A DNA stretch of 64,000 bases from assembly GCF_041435215.1 (NCBI RefSeq), contig NZ_CP108394.1, forward strand, positions 2,108,001-2,172,000, given 5' to 3'. The DNA comes from Streptomyces sp. NBC_01314. GTDB taxonomy: Bacteria > Actinomycetota > Actinomycetes > Streptomycetales > Streptomycetaceae. The translations under genes were made by a program, and so were the position numbers. Numbering within the stretch: the first letter of the stretch is position 1; each line of letters opens with the position of its first letter. Below the pieces are notes generated by a model. The model was given only the letters and a program-made list of their open reading frames with translations, did not search any database and was not told the origin of the DNA. Below are positions 1 to 8,303 of the stretch, piece by piece.

Positions 1-35
1 CACGCCCCCACAGCGAAAAGGTACCCACCCGCACC

Positions 36-61
36 GGGGCCGACGGCCCCAAACCGGGGCC
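36..61 (-). terminator. possible terminator of the SGNH esterase gene
   Basis: Overlapping GC-rich inverted repeats lie about 40 bp beyond the end of the minus-strand esterase gene: GGGGCCG at 36-42 with CGGCCCC at 44-50, or GGCCCC at 45-50 with GGGGCC at 56-61. There is no T-run, which is usual for Streptomyces. The two pairings exclude each other, so the active form is uncertain. Confidence 0.35.
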
Positions 62-98
62 ACGCACGCGAACCGGCCAACCGCAGGAGGCAATCCGC

Positions 99-914
99 TC
101 AGGCCACCGCCCCGATCCGCGTCCTGATGTCGTCCGGCGACAACTGCCCCTTCGCCGACACATGATCCCCGGACGACTCCCCCCGCAGCCGCCGCCCGAT
201 CCACGGCACCAGATACTCCCGTGCCCAGTGGATGTTGTCGCGCCGAATCTCGAGCGTGCCGCGCGGCGGCAGCGGAGGCCACGGCTGATCGGGATCGGCC
301 GGAATGTCGACGCCCAGCGCCTTTCCGGCCCGCAGAGCGACCCGCGTGTGCCCCTCCGGTGACAGATGCAGCCGGTCGAGGTCCCAGGCCCGCCGGTCCT
401 GCACCGTCTTCAGGGACCACAGGTCCAGCACGGGACACCCGTACCGGTCGGCGATGGCCCGCACATGCAGGTTGTACGTGGCGATCTTGCCCCGCAGATG
501 CTTCAGCACCGGTACGTCACGGGTGTCGAAGCCGGTCGTCACCATGACCGTGCCGACAGCCGAAGTGAGCCTGGACACCGCCCGCTCGAACCGCTCGGCG
601 ACCTCGTCGGGATCGGTGCCCGGCCGGATGATGTCGTTGCCGCCCGCGCTGAAGGAAATGAGATCCGGCGCGAGCTCCAGAGCCCGCGGCACCTGATCCA
701 CCACGATCTGATCGAGCAGTTTCCCCCGCACCGCCAGGTTGGTGTAGTCGAAGTCGCCCTCGGGCACCCGGTCCGCGAGGAGCACCGCGAACCGGTCGGC
801 CCAGCCGACGAACCGCCCGTCGGGTCCGGGATCGCCGACGCCCTCGGTGAAGCTGTCCCCCACCGCCACGTACGACCCGATCATCGATCTGCTGTCATTC
901 GAATCGTCTGCCAC
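99..914 (-). CDS. SGNH/GDSL-family esterase or lipase
   Basis: A 271-residue hydrolase of the SGNH superfamily, acting on ester bonds by a Ser-Asp-His type mechanism. Block I (GDSFTEG) is at about residues 19-25 with the nucleophile Ser21. Block III (GGND) is near residue 92. The catalytic Asp/His pair is in DRLHLSP near the C-terminal third. The full set of blocks is present, so it should be active. No signal peptide or membrane segment is visible, so it is probably cytoplasmic; the substrate cannot be inferred. The start used is GTG at 914, preceded by GGGGCGAT. An internal ATG at 884 that begins MIGSYVAVGD is an alternative. It stands alone, with a 176-bp gap to the next gene. Confidence 0.9.
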   Translation of the reverse strand: MADDSNDSRSMIGSYVAVGDSFTEGVGDPGPDGRFVGWADRFAVLLADRVPEGDFDYTNLAVRGKLLDQIVVDQVPRALELAPDLISFSAGGNDIIRPGTDPDEVAERFERAVSRLTSAVGTVMVTTGFDTRDVPVLKHLRGKIATYNLHVRAIADRYGCPVLDLWSLKTVQDRRAWDLDRLHLSPEGHTRVALRAGKALGVDIPADPDQPWPPLPPRGTLEIRRDNIHWAREYLVPWIGRRLRGESSGDHVSAKGQLSPDDIRTRIGAVA

Positions 915-1090
915 ATCGCCCCATGATTCACCGTCGGATGTGACCTACGCGACCGTATTAAATGCTTGACGGTCGGTGAGATAGGCCACGGGTCAAGTGT
1001 TGGTCAACCCGGAATACGCCAGGCCGGGATGGCGGCTCCCACCACCCCGACCCTCACGGTCCGTCCCACCGTCACGATCCGTCCGACCAC

Positions 1091-1807
1091 TCAGTGCCGG
1101 CCGCCCGACCTCCACACCCGGAAGTCCTCGATCCGGAAGTGACTCCAGGTGGTGCGGAAGGCGAAATGCCCACCTGTGTACGGCGCGGGATCGACGTAGT
1201 CGAACACGAGTCGCCCGTTGTTCCACCACTGGACCTTCGAACCGTCGGAGACGATCCGGACATGGTTCGGCTCGTTCGCGACGAGCAGCGGCTCGGTGTA
1301 GTCGTAGATCAACGGCCGCACACCCGCCTCGCCGACATACCGACGCAGCCGCGTCGTCGTATTCGTGTTGGCGCCGAACCCGGCGTAGTACGTCTTCAGA
1401 TGGTCGTACTCGGCGAGCGCTCCCCCACGCGGAGTGGCGAAAAGATCACCGGGCGACCGCGCATCGACGGCGTTCCAGAAGTTGTTGAGGTCGGAAACCC
1501 GGTCGTTGACCCCGCCCGCGGAAACCGGCGTGGCCGTGTACTCGGCGACGTACGGCCCTTCCAGCTTCCGCCTGAACCAGACCGTGGCCCCGGCCGGCAC
1601 GTCGACGTCCAGCACACCGCGCGAGGCCGTGACCGCGCCGCCCCTCTCCAGTTCCACGGCCCACTGCCCGAGACCGTGCCGGAAGTCGTCGGCGGCGATC
1701 AGCCGACCGCGACGCCGACGCGCGTTCGCGGACACCGCCCCCGCCGGACCGAACGCCACGAGGGCGGCACCGGCGGCGATGGCTCCGAAAGCTCTACGGG
1801 TGGTCAT
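1091..1807 (-). CDS. Tat-exported DUF6250/YesU-like protein
   Basis: A 238-residue secreted protein. The N-terminus has a twin-arginine motif (TTRRAFG), a hydrophobic stretch and an Ala-rich cleavage region near residue 27, so Tat export is likely. The rest resembles the DUF6250/DUF1961 (YesU-like) concanavalin-fold proteins. They occur with pectin and rhamnogalacturonan utilisation genes, and their activity is not well defined. Its ATG overlaps the stop codon of the upstream lyase-like gene (ATGA at 1804-1807), so the two are translationally coupled. The pairing with a PL11-type fragment matches the yesU/yesW neighbourhood of Bacillus and supports a role in plant cell-wall polysaccharide use. 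Confidence 0.75.
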   Translation of the reverse strand: MTTRRAFGAIAAGAALVAFGPAGAVSANARRRRGRLIAADDFRHGLGQWAVELERGGAVTASRGVLDVDVPAGATVWFRRKLEGPYVAEYTATPVSAGGVNDRVSDLNNFWNAVDARSPGDLFATPRGGALAEYDHLKTYYAGFGANTNTTTRLRRYVGEAGVRPLIYDYTEPLLVANEPNHVRIVSDGSKVQWWNNGRLVFDYVDPAPYTGGHFAFRTTWSHFRIEDFRVWRSGGRH

Positions 1808-2637
1808 GACGCTCCTTGTGTTGGTGCCGTACGGGAAGTGCGGGCGATGGCGGGCCGCGGTATCCGGCGGGTCTCGGAGCCGAGGCGGTGGTCCGTGTAC
1901 GTCGACTGGAGGTGGCCGCGGACGGTCCGGCCCAGCCGGTACGCGGCGTTGTGGGCGAGCGGGTGGTCGCGGGTCCTCGTCGGTTCGGTGGTGGTGCAGA
2001 GCCGCATGGCTGTGTGGTCGGCGGTCTCGGCGAGGGTCTCCTCGCGCCGGTCGCCGACGATGTCGCCGTCGTAGAACGGGGTCGCGTCGCGGGCCGCGGA
2101 GTCGACACCGGCCGGGTCGCAGGTCTTCGTGCCGGACTCCGTCGCCGGGTCCCACTCGGAGACGTGGGTGTGGTCCAGGAGTTCCGAACCCCTGTCGCCG
2201 TCCCACCGGATGGAGAAGTCGACGCCAGGGGTGGTCGTGGCGACCTTGCCGTCCTGGACGTTGCAGACGCGCGCGCCGGGCGCGAGGCCGCTCCGGTCGA
2301 GGCCGCTCCGGTCGACGGCGTACAGCCGTTTCGGGCCGCCGTCCACCGACACGTGGATCTGCGCGGGCGAGGTGACGGACGTGACGTCGAACGGGGCGCG
2401 GACGCTGCCACCGGTGAAGCGGAAGCGCGGCCGGGAGCCGGAGTTGACGGTGACGGCGGCCTCGACGGTGCGGCTCCCGTGCCCCTCGTGGACGAGCCGT
2501 CGGCCATCGGGACGCACCAGGCCCGGCTCATTGGAGGCGAGCGCGGGCGGAAAGGCCCCGGCTGGAAGCCCCACGGCCAACGCGCCGCTCACGAGGACGC
2601 GGCTTTCGACGGCAGTGCGTCGGTCGACGCCGGACAC
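1804..2637 (-). pseudogene. internally shortened PL11 rhamnogalacturonan lyase
   Basis: An open frame of 277 residues, less than half the usual length of family PL11 rhamnogalacturonan lyases (about 600 residues or more). After a signal-like N-terminus and an Ig/Fn3-like segment, it goes straight to sequence typical of the C-terminal part of the propeller: DFSIRWDGD, ELLDHTHVSEWDP and DIVGDRREE, with a YRL block near the end. The central propeller blades and most of the calcium and substrate site are missing. There is no stop or frameshift in what remains, so this is a deletion derivative rather than a frameshifted gene. Start GTG 2637 is preferred because GGAGG lies 5 nt upstream; GTG at 2655 lacks a ribosome site. 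It may be a non-catalytic remnant kept for coupling to the next gene. Confidence 0.65.
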
Positions 2638-2656
2638 GGAGACCTCCGAAGACACA

Positions 2657-2668
2657 GAAAGCGCTTAC
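2657..2668. promoter_or_regulatory. LacI-type operator upstream of the lyase-like gene
   Basis: GAAAGCGCTTAC is a near-palindrome with the central CG dyad typical of LacI/GalR-family operators. It sits 20-31 bp upstream of the preferred GTG start, where a repressor would block transcription or initiation. No LacI-family gene is visible in the window, so the regulator would act from elsewhere. Confidence 0.5.
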
Positions 2669-2810
2669 AGAGATCACTGTGTCCGCACACGCGCACCCCT
2701 GTCGAGTCTTCGATCAGCCATGCCACAAGACCGCAATACGGTGATCGCGCATCGCCGCGGGCCGGAACGAGAGCAGCCGACGCGGAGGAGGGCCGGCCCT
2801 CCAGGAACGC

Positions 2811-2847
2811 CGAAGGCCGGCCCCCTGGTCACGGGGGCCGGCCTTCG
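2811..2847 (-). terminator. terminator of the M23 peptidase gene
   Basis: A perfect 15-bp GC-rich stem (2811-2825 with 2833-2847) around a 7-nt loop, 22 bp beyond the stop codon of the minus-strand peptidase gene. A second small palindrome (GGAGGGCCGGCCCTCC, 2787-2802) follows it. Confidence 0.75.
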
Positions 2848-2868
2848 GCGCGGTCGGGCGGCGGAGCC

Positions 2869-3885
2869 TCAGACGCTGACGCCCTTCGAGCGGAGGTAGG
2901 CCAGCGGGTCGATGTCCGAGCCGTAGTCGGGGGTGGTGCGGATCTCGAAGTGGAGGTGCGGCCCGGTGACGTTGCCGGTCGCGCCCGAGAGGCCGATCTG
3001 CTGGCCGCCGCTCACGGACTGCCCCGCGGAGACGGAGATCGAGGACAGGTGGGCGTACTGGGCGTAGTAGCCGTCGGCGAGCTTGATGACGACCTGGTTG
3101 CCGTACGCGCCGCCCCAGCCGGCGGAGACGACGGTGCCCGCGCCCACGGCCTTGAGGGTGGTCCCGGTCGGGGCGACGAAGTCGACGCCCGTGTGGTAGC
3201 CGCTGGACCACATGCTGCCCGCGGTCTTGTACGCGGTGCCGATGGTGGCGCCCTGGAGGGGCAGGCTGAAGCCGGAGCTGCTGGACGACGAGGACTGGCC
3301 GTTCGACGTGGAGGTCGACGCCTGCGTGTCCTTCGACTCCTGCGTCGACGAGCCTGAGGGCTTCGACGACTCGGACGACTCGGCGGACTTCGACGACTTC
3401 GAGGACTGCGACAGCTGGGGCTTCGTCGACGACTGCGACGTACCGCCCGACGCGGCCTGGCCACCGATGCTGAGCCTGAGGCCCGGGTGGATGAGCGAGG
3501 GGTCGGAGCCGACCGCCTCGCGGTTGTCCGAGTAGAGCTGCTTCCAGCCCCCCTCGACGTCCTGCTCGTCCGCGATCTTCGCGAGGTAGTCGCCGACCTT
3601 CACCGAATAGGTCTTCGTCGCCGCCTTCTTGGTGGCGCTCTTCTCCGCCTGCGCGGCCTTCTCTGCCTGCTCGAACCGTGCGCCGGCCTCGGCCACGGCC
3701 TTCTCGGTGGCGATCGTGGCCGTCTTCTCGGACGCACCGGAAACGGCGGCCGTCGGGGTCGCGGCGTGGGCGCCGGCAGCTCCGATCAGCGGCAGCGCGA
3801 GCGCCGCGCCACCGGTCCCGGCGGCGGCGATCGAGCGGGTGAGACGTTGGGACTTCGGACGGCGGTGCTTACCCTTCGCGGGCAT
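2869..3885 (-). CDS. secreted LysM/M23 peptidoglycan endopeptidase
   Basis: A 338-residue wall hydrolase. It has a basic N-terminus and a hydrophobic signal peptide cleaved near AHA (about residue 41), a helical region, then one LysM domain (about 91-140, starting KTYSVKVGDY) that binds peptidoglycan. A Ser/Lys/Thr-rich low-complexity linker (about 145-210) leads to an M23 lysostaphin-type domain. Zinc ligands are visible in HTGVD and HLHFE. It probably cuts peptide cross-links during growth or germination. An upstream ydaO riboswitch places it under c-di-AMP control, as for other Streptomyces wall hydrolases. The ribosome site GGAGAGG lies 8 nt before ATG 3885. Confidence 0.93.
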   Translation of the reverse strand: MPAKGKHRRPKSQRLTRSIAAAGTGGAALALPLIGAAGAHAATPTAAVSGASEKTATIATEKAVAEAGARFEQAEKAAQAEKSATKKAATKTYSVKVGDYLAKIADEQDVEGGWKQLYSDNREAVGSDPSLIHPGLRLSIGGQAASGGTSQSSTKPQLSQSSKSSKSAESSESSKPSGSSTQESKDTQASTSTSNGQSSSSSSSGFSLPLQGATIGTAYKTAGSMWSSGYHTGVDFVAPTGTTLKAVGAGTVVSAGWGGAYGNQVVIKLADGYYAQYAHLSSISVSAGQSVSGGQQIGLSGATGNVTGPHLHFEIRTTPDYGSDIDPLAYLRSKGVSV

Positions 3886-3899
3886 GGTGCATTCCTCTC

Positions 3900-4075
3900 C
3901 GGCGCCTGCGAGGTGAGCTGTCGGGTGCGGACTGGAGATGTCCGGCCGTGCTTGCGCACGGCTTTACCCCTAGCCGTTCCGGAGACCGGAACAGGCGGTA
4001 ATACCTGTGGGTCCCCCGCTCCTGCCGTGGATCAGGTCGGTTTGCGGCTCCGGTCGGCGGCAGGATTGGGCGTCC
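3900..4075 (-). ncRNA. ydaO/yuaA (c-di-AMP) riboswitch
   Basis: Read on the minus strand, this leader holds the conserved ydaO-class blocks in order: an AATCCTGCCG start, GGGGGACCCAC, a CTAGGGGTAAAGCC block, a variable hairpin (GTGCGCAAGCAC), and the 3' block ending GACAGCTCACCTCGCAGGCG. The element ends about 15 nt before the ATG of the LysM/M23 gene, so ligand binding can affect both transcript continuation and the ribosome site. In Streptomyces this class precedes resuscitation-type wall hydrolases. Boundaries are by eye. A covariance-model search would settle it. Confidence 0.85.
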
Positions 4076-4350
4076 GTCCGGATTGACGCCGAACGTAAGC
4101 GACTTGTGCCCACAGAGACAACTATTGGGACTTCCTGTGCGTCTTCCTACCTGATCCTTACATCAATTCACGATTACACTCCGTAAAAGGCCGGTCTTGA
4201 GCATTCACCAACGGCCCTGCAAGCACATACGAATTACGTGCACATGGCGACAGCGGAACGTCACGAATATGACGCTGCTCACGCACCTACGCGCCAGTAG
4301 AGCTCATTTCAGGGCTTGTTGGAATTACGGCTGTATTTCGGACAGATCAC

Positions 4351-6429
4351 TCAAGTGCGACGCAGGCGGATAACCGTCGCATCGAAGTCACCGCGCAGCC
4401 CCGTCCGCAATCCGTGATGCAACAGCACGGCACCTCGATGCGATTCGCCCGTTTCGCGGCACTCGTACGTTTCTGTCGGGTCGAGTCCGCGCAGCCGGAG
4501 CGGGGCCGGCGCCTCGCCGTAGTGCTGGGCCTGGAGCCAGGCGAGGACGACGATCTCGTCGCCGTGGACGTACTGCACGGCACTCAGTCCGCCTGTCGGC
4601 GGCCGCAGCCGGTAGAGGTCCCCTCGCTGCACGACCGGCCGGATCTCCTTGTACAGCTCGACCCAGCTCCCCGCCTCGGCCAGCTCCTCCTCCGTCCACT
4701 CGGTGAGGTCGCCGCCGACGCCGAGCACACCCGCCATGGCGCTGACGAAGCGGAACCGCAACGTGCTGACCCGGCCGTTGAGCTGGTTGTTCGGGCTGTC
4801 GGTGACCCACGCGGCCATGGTCCGGGCCGGGTGGATCTGGCTGAAGCCGTGCTGGATGGCGAGCCGGTCGAGCGGATCGGTGTTGTCGGACGTCCACACC
4901 TGATCCGTCCGGGCCATCACCCCGAGGTCGATCCGGCCGCCGCCGCCCGAGCACGACTCGAACGCCACCCCCGGGTGCGCGGCACGCAGCCGGTCCAGCA
5001 GGGCGTAGAAGGCGCGCACGTGCTCCACCCACAGCTTCTGCGGGTACGGCTCCCCGGGCCAGCCGGCGTCCGTGAAGCAGCGATTGAAGTCCCACTTCAC
5101 ATAGTCGATCGGCGCGCTGGACAGGAGTGTGTCCAGCCGTTCCCAGAGGTATTCCTGGACGTCCTCGCGCGCGAGGTTGAGTACGAGCTGATTACGCAGC
5201 TCCGTCCGCTTTCGTCCTGGTTGGAACTGTGCCCATTCGGGATGCGCCCGGTACAGCTCACTGTCCGGGTTGATCATCTCGGGCTCGACCCAGATGCCGA
5301 ACTGCATACCGAGGGTGCGCACATAGTCGGCGAGCGGCTTCAGCCCCTTCGGGAAGCGGTCCGGATTGGGTGTCCAGTCGCCGAGGCCGGCCCGGTCGCT
5401 CGTACGCGCCCCGAACCAGCCGTCGTCCACGACGAACAGCTCGACCCCGATGGCAGCCGCCCGCCGGGCGAGCGTCCCCTGCTGTTCCTCGGAGATGTCG
5501 AACTCGGTGGCCTCCCAGGAGTTGAAGAGCACCGGCCGGTCCTGGTCCGCGTCCGGGATGACGTACGTCCGCTGGTACGCGTGCCAGGCGCGGCTGGCCC
5601 CGCCGTGGCCGCCGTCGCTCCACAGGCCGGCGAAGACGGGCGTGGTGAACGTCTCCCCCGTGTCCAGCCGCAGCAGACCGGACTCGTCGTATCCGGCGCC
5701 GCCGGTGATCTGTACGCGCGCGTCCGGGAGTTGGGCGACCGCGATCCGCCAGGACCCCGACCAGCCGAGGGCGCAGCCGTAGACCTCGCCGCGCTCCTCG
5801 GTGGCGTCGGTGTCCAGGGCGACCCAGGGCAGGTGCTGGTGCCCGGTGTGTCCGCGCCGGCTGCCGATGACCTTCTCGCCGTAGGTGAGGTCCCCGCGCA
5901 CGAGCCGGGACTCGGCCGCCCATCGCCCGTGCAGCTGGGACAGCCGCCAGGCGGCCTCCTCGGCGCGCGGTGGCAGCGTCCAGGTCGCCGAGTCGGCCCG
6001 CAGCAGTTCCACCTCGGGCCCGTCGTTGGCGAGGGTCACCCAGCGCTCGATCACGTCGTCGCGCATCCGGTAGTGCAGCGTGATCCCGAGTCCGTCGTCG
6101 GCGAACCGCAGCCGCAGCTCGTCGCCGTCGGCCTCGTACTCGCGGAAGGTCCACTCGGTGCCGCGCCGCTCGTCCGTGCGTACGGAGAGGGCGGGACGGG
6201 CGAACCGGGGACCGCCCTCGACGGGGTACTCCTCGTGTCCGTCGACCGGGGCCTCGAACGGCCAGTACGGCAACTGCTGCCGGGCGGCCAGCTCCTCGGC
6301 GTCGGCGAGCGCGATCCGGGGACCCCAGTGCAGATGCAGCAGCTCGTCGTTCTCCGTGAGCCGCAGGGCATAGCCGCTTCTGGGCCCGGTGAGAAGCCAG
6401 GTCCGGCCGTCTGCGCCGATTTCCAACAT
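4351..6429 (-). CDS. GH36 alpha-galactosidase
   Basis: A 692-residue cytoplasmic glycosidase that removes terminal alpha-1,6-linked galactose from raffinose-type sugars or galactomannan fragments. The layout is the usual GH36 one: an N-terminal beta-sandwich to about residue 300, a (beta/alpha)8 barrel starting near FVVDDGWFG, and a C-terminal beta domain. The nucleophile is the Asp of YVKWDFNR (about residue 447). The acid/base Asp lies in WTSDNTDPLD (about 513), and the CSGGGGR loop lies between them. No signal peptide is seen. ATG 6429 is preferred over TTG 6432 because GGGG lies 5 nt upstream. It is divergent from the phosphatase gene, and their shared 257-bp interval carries the DnaA-box array. 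Confidence 0.93.
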   Translation of the reverse strand: MLEIGADGRTWLLTGPRSGYALRLTENDELLHLHWGPRIALADAEELAARQQLPYWPFEAPVDGHEEYPVEGGPRFARPALSVRTDERRGTEWTFREYEADGDELRLRFADDGLGITLHYRMRDDVIERWVTLANDGPEVELLRADSATWTLPPRAEEAAWRLSQLHGRWAAESRLVRGDLTYGEKVIGSRRGHTGHQHLPWVALDTDATEERGEVYGCALGWSGSWRIAVAQLPDARVQITGGAGYDESGLLRLDTGETFTTPVFAGLWSDGGHGGASRAWHAYQRTYVIPDADQDRPVLFNSWEATEFDISEEQQGTLARRAAAIGVELFVVDDGWFGARTSDRAGLGDWTPNPDRFPKGLKPLADYVRTLGMQFGIWVEPEMINPDSELYRAHPEWAQFQPGRKRTELRNQLVLNLAREDVQEYLWERLDTLLSSAPIDYVKWDFNRCFTDAGWPGEPYPQKLWVEHVRAFYALLDRLRAAHPGVAFESCSGGGGRIDLGVMARTDQVWTSDNTDPLDRLAIQHGFSQIHPARTMAAWVTDSPNNQLNGRVSTLRFRFVSAMAGVLGVGGDLTEWTEEELAEAGSWVELYKEIRPVVQRGDLYRLRPPTGGLSAVQYVHGDEIVVLAWLQAQHYGEAPAPLRLRGLDPTETYECRETGESHRGAVLLHHGLRTGLRGDFDATVIRLRRT

Positions 6430-6505
6430 CAAGACCCCACAGATTCGAACAGGCGTAATCGGGCTTCAACATCATCGCAGGTCGCCGCAGGCGTTCGGCG
6501 GCGCC

Positions 6506-6582
6506 TGTGGACAACTGCCGACGCGTCGGCCGAACCGCCTGTGGACAAGCGCTCCCGGCCCCACCGCGCCCCCTGTGGACAA
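6506..6582 (-). promoter_or_regulatory. array of three perfect DnaA boxes at 34-bp spacing
   Basis: TTGTCCACA, the Streptomyces consensus DnaA box, occurs three times on the minus strand at 6506-6514, 6540-6548 and 6574-6582. The spacing is exactly 34 bp start to start, with two unrelated 25-bp linkers. The boxes share orientation and a short flank (CTGTGGACAA on the plus strand). They lie 77 bp upstream of the galactosidase start and 104 bp upstream of the phosphatase start. Possible roles are DnaA-dependent control of either promoter, or a DnaA-titrating or reactivating site. No AT-rich unwinding element and no dnaA, dnaN or gyr genes are nearby, so it is not the replication origin. Confidence 0.75.
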
Positions 6583-6686
6583 CTCATTGGCGTACGCACC
6601 CATGTCGTATCGTCGAGTGCGCGCCTCGGTGTCGAGTGCGTGCCCGTCGACGCTCGGCGCCGACGGCGGATGGGAGGGGAGCCCCA

Positions 6687-7484
6687 GTGACGCAGCAGAT
6701 CCCGTCGACCGAGCCCGAGCTGACCGGAGTGCGCAATTTCCGCGATGTGGGCGGTCTGCCGACCGTGGACGGCCGTCGGGTGCGTCATGGGGTGCTGTTC
6801 CGCAGTGGCCATCTCGCGCACGCGACCGACGAGGACACCGCGTTCCTGGCCTCCCTGGATCTGCACACGGTCTTCGACTTCCGTAACGCGGCCGACCAGA
6901 AGCTGGAGGGCCCGGACGTCGAGTTGCCCGGCGTGCTCAATGTGAACCTGCCGCTGAGCGACCCGGCGGACGGCGCCGAGTTCTGGAAGATGGTCCGCGA
7001 CGGCGACCTGGACCAACTGCGCGCTCTGCTGGACGACGGCAAGGGCGCCGGCCGGATGATCGCCTCCTACCGGACGATCATCAAACACCGCACGGCCGAA
7101 CACTCCCGTGTGCTGCACGCGCTGGCCGAGGACAGCGTGCCCGCGCTGATGCACTGCGCGGCGGGCAAGGACCGCGCGGGCCTCTCCATAGCCATCACGC
7201 TCCTAGCTTTGGGCGTCGAGCGCGAGGCCATCGTCACCGACTATCTGGAGTCGAACGCCAAGCACCGCCGTTACAGGGTGCACCGCAGCAGCACCTCCGC
7301 GAGCGCCTGGTCCCCGGAGATCATGGAGCTGCTGAGCCCGCTCTTCGACGCCCGCGCCGAGTACCTCCAGGCGGCCTTCGAAACGATCGACGAGACCTGG
7401 GGCGATGTGGACACCTATCTGGAGAAGGGCCTGAAAGTGACTCCGGAGATCCGGGGCCGGTTGAGCGAACGTCTGCTCGACTAG
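6687..7484 (+). CDS. tyrosine/lipid phosphatase, PTP-like (Y_phosphatase3)
   Basis: A 265-residue phosphatase of the MptpB-like family. The N-terminal GVRNFRDVGG motif and the P-loop HCAAGKDRAG (about residues 155-164, CX5R with the extra Lys and Asp) show a cysteine-dependent enzyme that uses phosphotyrosine or phosphoinositide. A helical lid and C-terminal region complete the usual length. GTG 6687 is chosen because GGAGGGGA lies 7 nt upstream; the longer open frame before it has no conserved sequence. No partner kinase is nearby. The promoter region contains the DnaA-box array. Confidence 0.9.
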   Translation: MTQQIPSTEPELTGVRNFRDVGGLPTVDGRRVRHGVLFRSGHLAHATDEDTAFLASLDLHTVFDFRNAADQKLEGPDVELPGVLNVNLPLSDPADGAEFWKMVRDGDLDQLRALLDDGKGAGRMIASYRTIIKHRTAEHSRVLHALAEDSVPALMHCAAGKDRAGLSIAITLLALGVEREAIVTDYLESNAKHRRYRVHRSSTSASAWSPEIMELLSPLFDARAEYLQAAFETIDETWGDVDTYLEKGLKVTPEIRGRLSERLLD

Positions 7485-7530
7485 AACATGACTGCCCCCG
7501 ACCAGCAGAAGACCGAGCCACCGGACACGG

Positions 7531-7653
7531 CTACTGCTTGGCGCCCACCTCGAACAGCAGGTAGACGAAGGCCGCGAAGACATGGCCGACCGCGATGTAG
7601 ATGATGAGCCGCACCCACAGGGCACGGGGGAACTTCTCTTCCAGGTCGGTCAT
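7531..7653 (-). CDS. 40-residue DUF6126-type membrane protein
   Basis: A 40-residue protein with a charged N-terminus (MTDLEEKFPRALW) followed by one transmembrane helix (about residues 13-36). It fits the DUF6126 small-protein family, which is found next to XRE/cupin regulators in streptomycetes; function unknown. Its ATG overlaps the stop codon of the upstream regulator gene (ATGA at 7650-7653), so the pair is coupled. The membrane peptide may act with the regulator, for example as a sensor or effector. That is inference from coupling only. Confidence 0.8.
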   Translation of the reverse strand: MTDLEEKFPRALWVRLIIYIAVGHVFAAFVYLLFEVGAKQ

Positions 7654-8291
7654 GGGGTCTCTCCGGGTGGGATCGGCCCGAGGCACAGCGCGGCGGTCGG
7701 GCTCTGCAGAAGGGTGTGGACGAACAGGAGGTCGGCGCCGTCGTGGTCGGCGGCGGCGATGCGGTGCGGGGTCAGGGAGTCGAAGTGCGCACTGTCCCCC
7801 GGCGCCAGCTGATGCGCGGTGTCCCCGAGGCGCAGCCGCAGCCGCCCCTTGAGGACGTAGAGCCACTCCTCACCGGGATGCACCCGCACGATGTCGCCCT
7901 GCGAGCCGTACGGCACATGGACGCGCAGCGCCTGCATCCCGCGCCCGGACGCGCCCGCCTGCCAGTACGTCCAGCCGCCGGCCCGGGTGGGCTCCATGTC
8001 GGGCGCGCGCAGCACGGCGTCCCGCTCGGCCACGGTCTCACCGAGCAGTTCGGAGACGGTCGTACCGTAGATACGGGCCAGCGCGAGCAGCATCGGCAGC
8101 GAGGGCTGACGCTGCCCGGTCTCCAGCCGGGAGAGGTGTGCGGGCGACAGCCCGGCGGCACGGGCCGCGGCCTCCAGGGTGAGGGCGGCCCTGCGGCGCA
8201 GGGCCCGCAACTGCGGGGCGACAGCGGGCAGTTTCCCGCCCGGCGGAGGCTCGGGAGGGTCCGTACCCTCGGAGGGGCTCATGCCCTCCAT
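7650..8291 (-). CDS. XRE-family regulator with C-terminal cupin domain
   Basis: A 213-residue DNA-binding protein. The N-terminal helix-turn-helix (about residues 25-80) contains AARAAGLSPAHLSRLETGQRQPS. The C-terminal half (about 115-205) is a single cupin barrel with HPGEEWLYVLKGRLRLRLGD and GDSAHFDSLTPH, the layout of regulators that sense small molecules such as polyamines or metabolites. ATG 8282 is an alternative start. Directly upstream are two matching dyad operators, so autoregulation is likely. It is followed by the coupled small membrane protein gene. It lies just after the hopanoid operon, but the 87-bp gap with its own operators suggests a separate transcription unit. Confidence 0.88.
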   Translation of the reverse strand: MEGMSPSEGTDPPEPPPGGKLPAVAPQLRALRRRAALTLEAAARAAGLSPAHLSRLETGQRQPSLPMLLALARIYGTTVSELLGETVAERDAVLRAPDMEPTRAGGWTYWQAGASGRGMQALRVHVPYGSQGDIVRVHPGEEWLYVLKGRLRLRLGDTAHQLAPGDSAHFDSLTPHRIAAADHDGADLLFVHTLLQSPTAALCLGPIPPGETP

Positions 8292-8303
8292 TCAGCCCGA
8301 GCC

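Noticed and set aside
6506..6582. CRISPR-like array suggested by equal 34-bp spacing
   Set aside because: The repeated part is only about 10 bp and equals the DnaA box, there are just three copies, and no cas genes are near.
6506..6582. Chromosomal replication origin
   Set aside because: Three boxes are far fewer than in a Streptomyces oriC, and dnaA, dnaN, gyrB and an AT-rich region are all absent.
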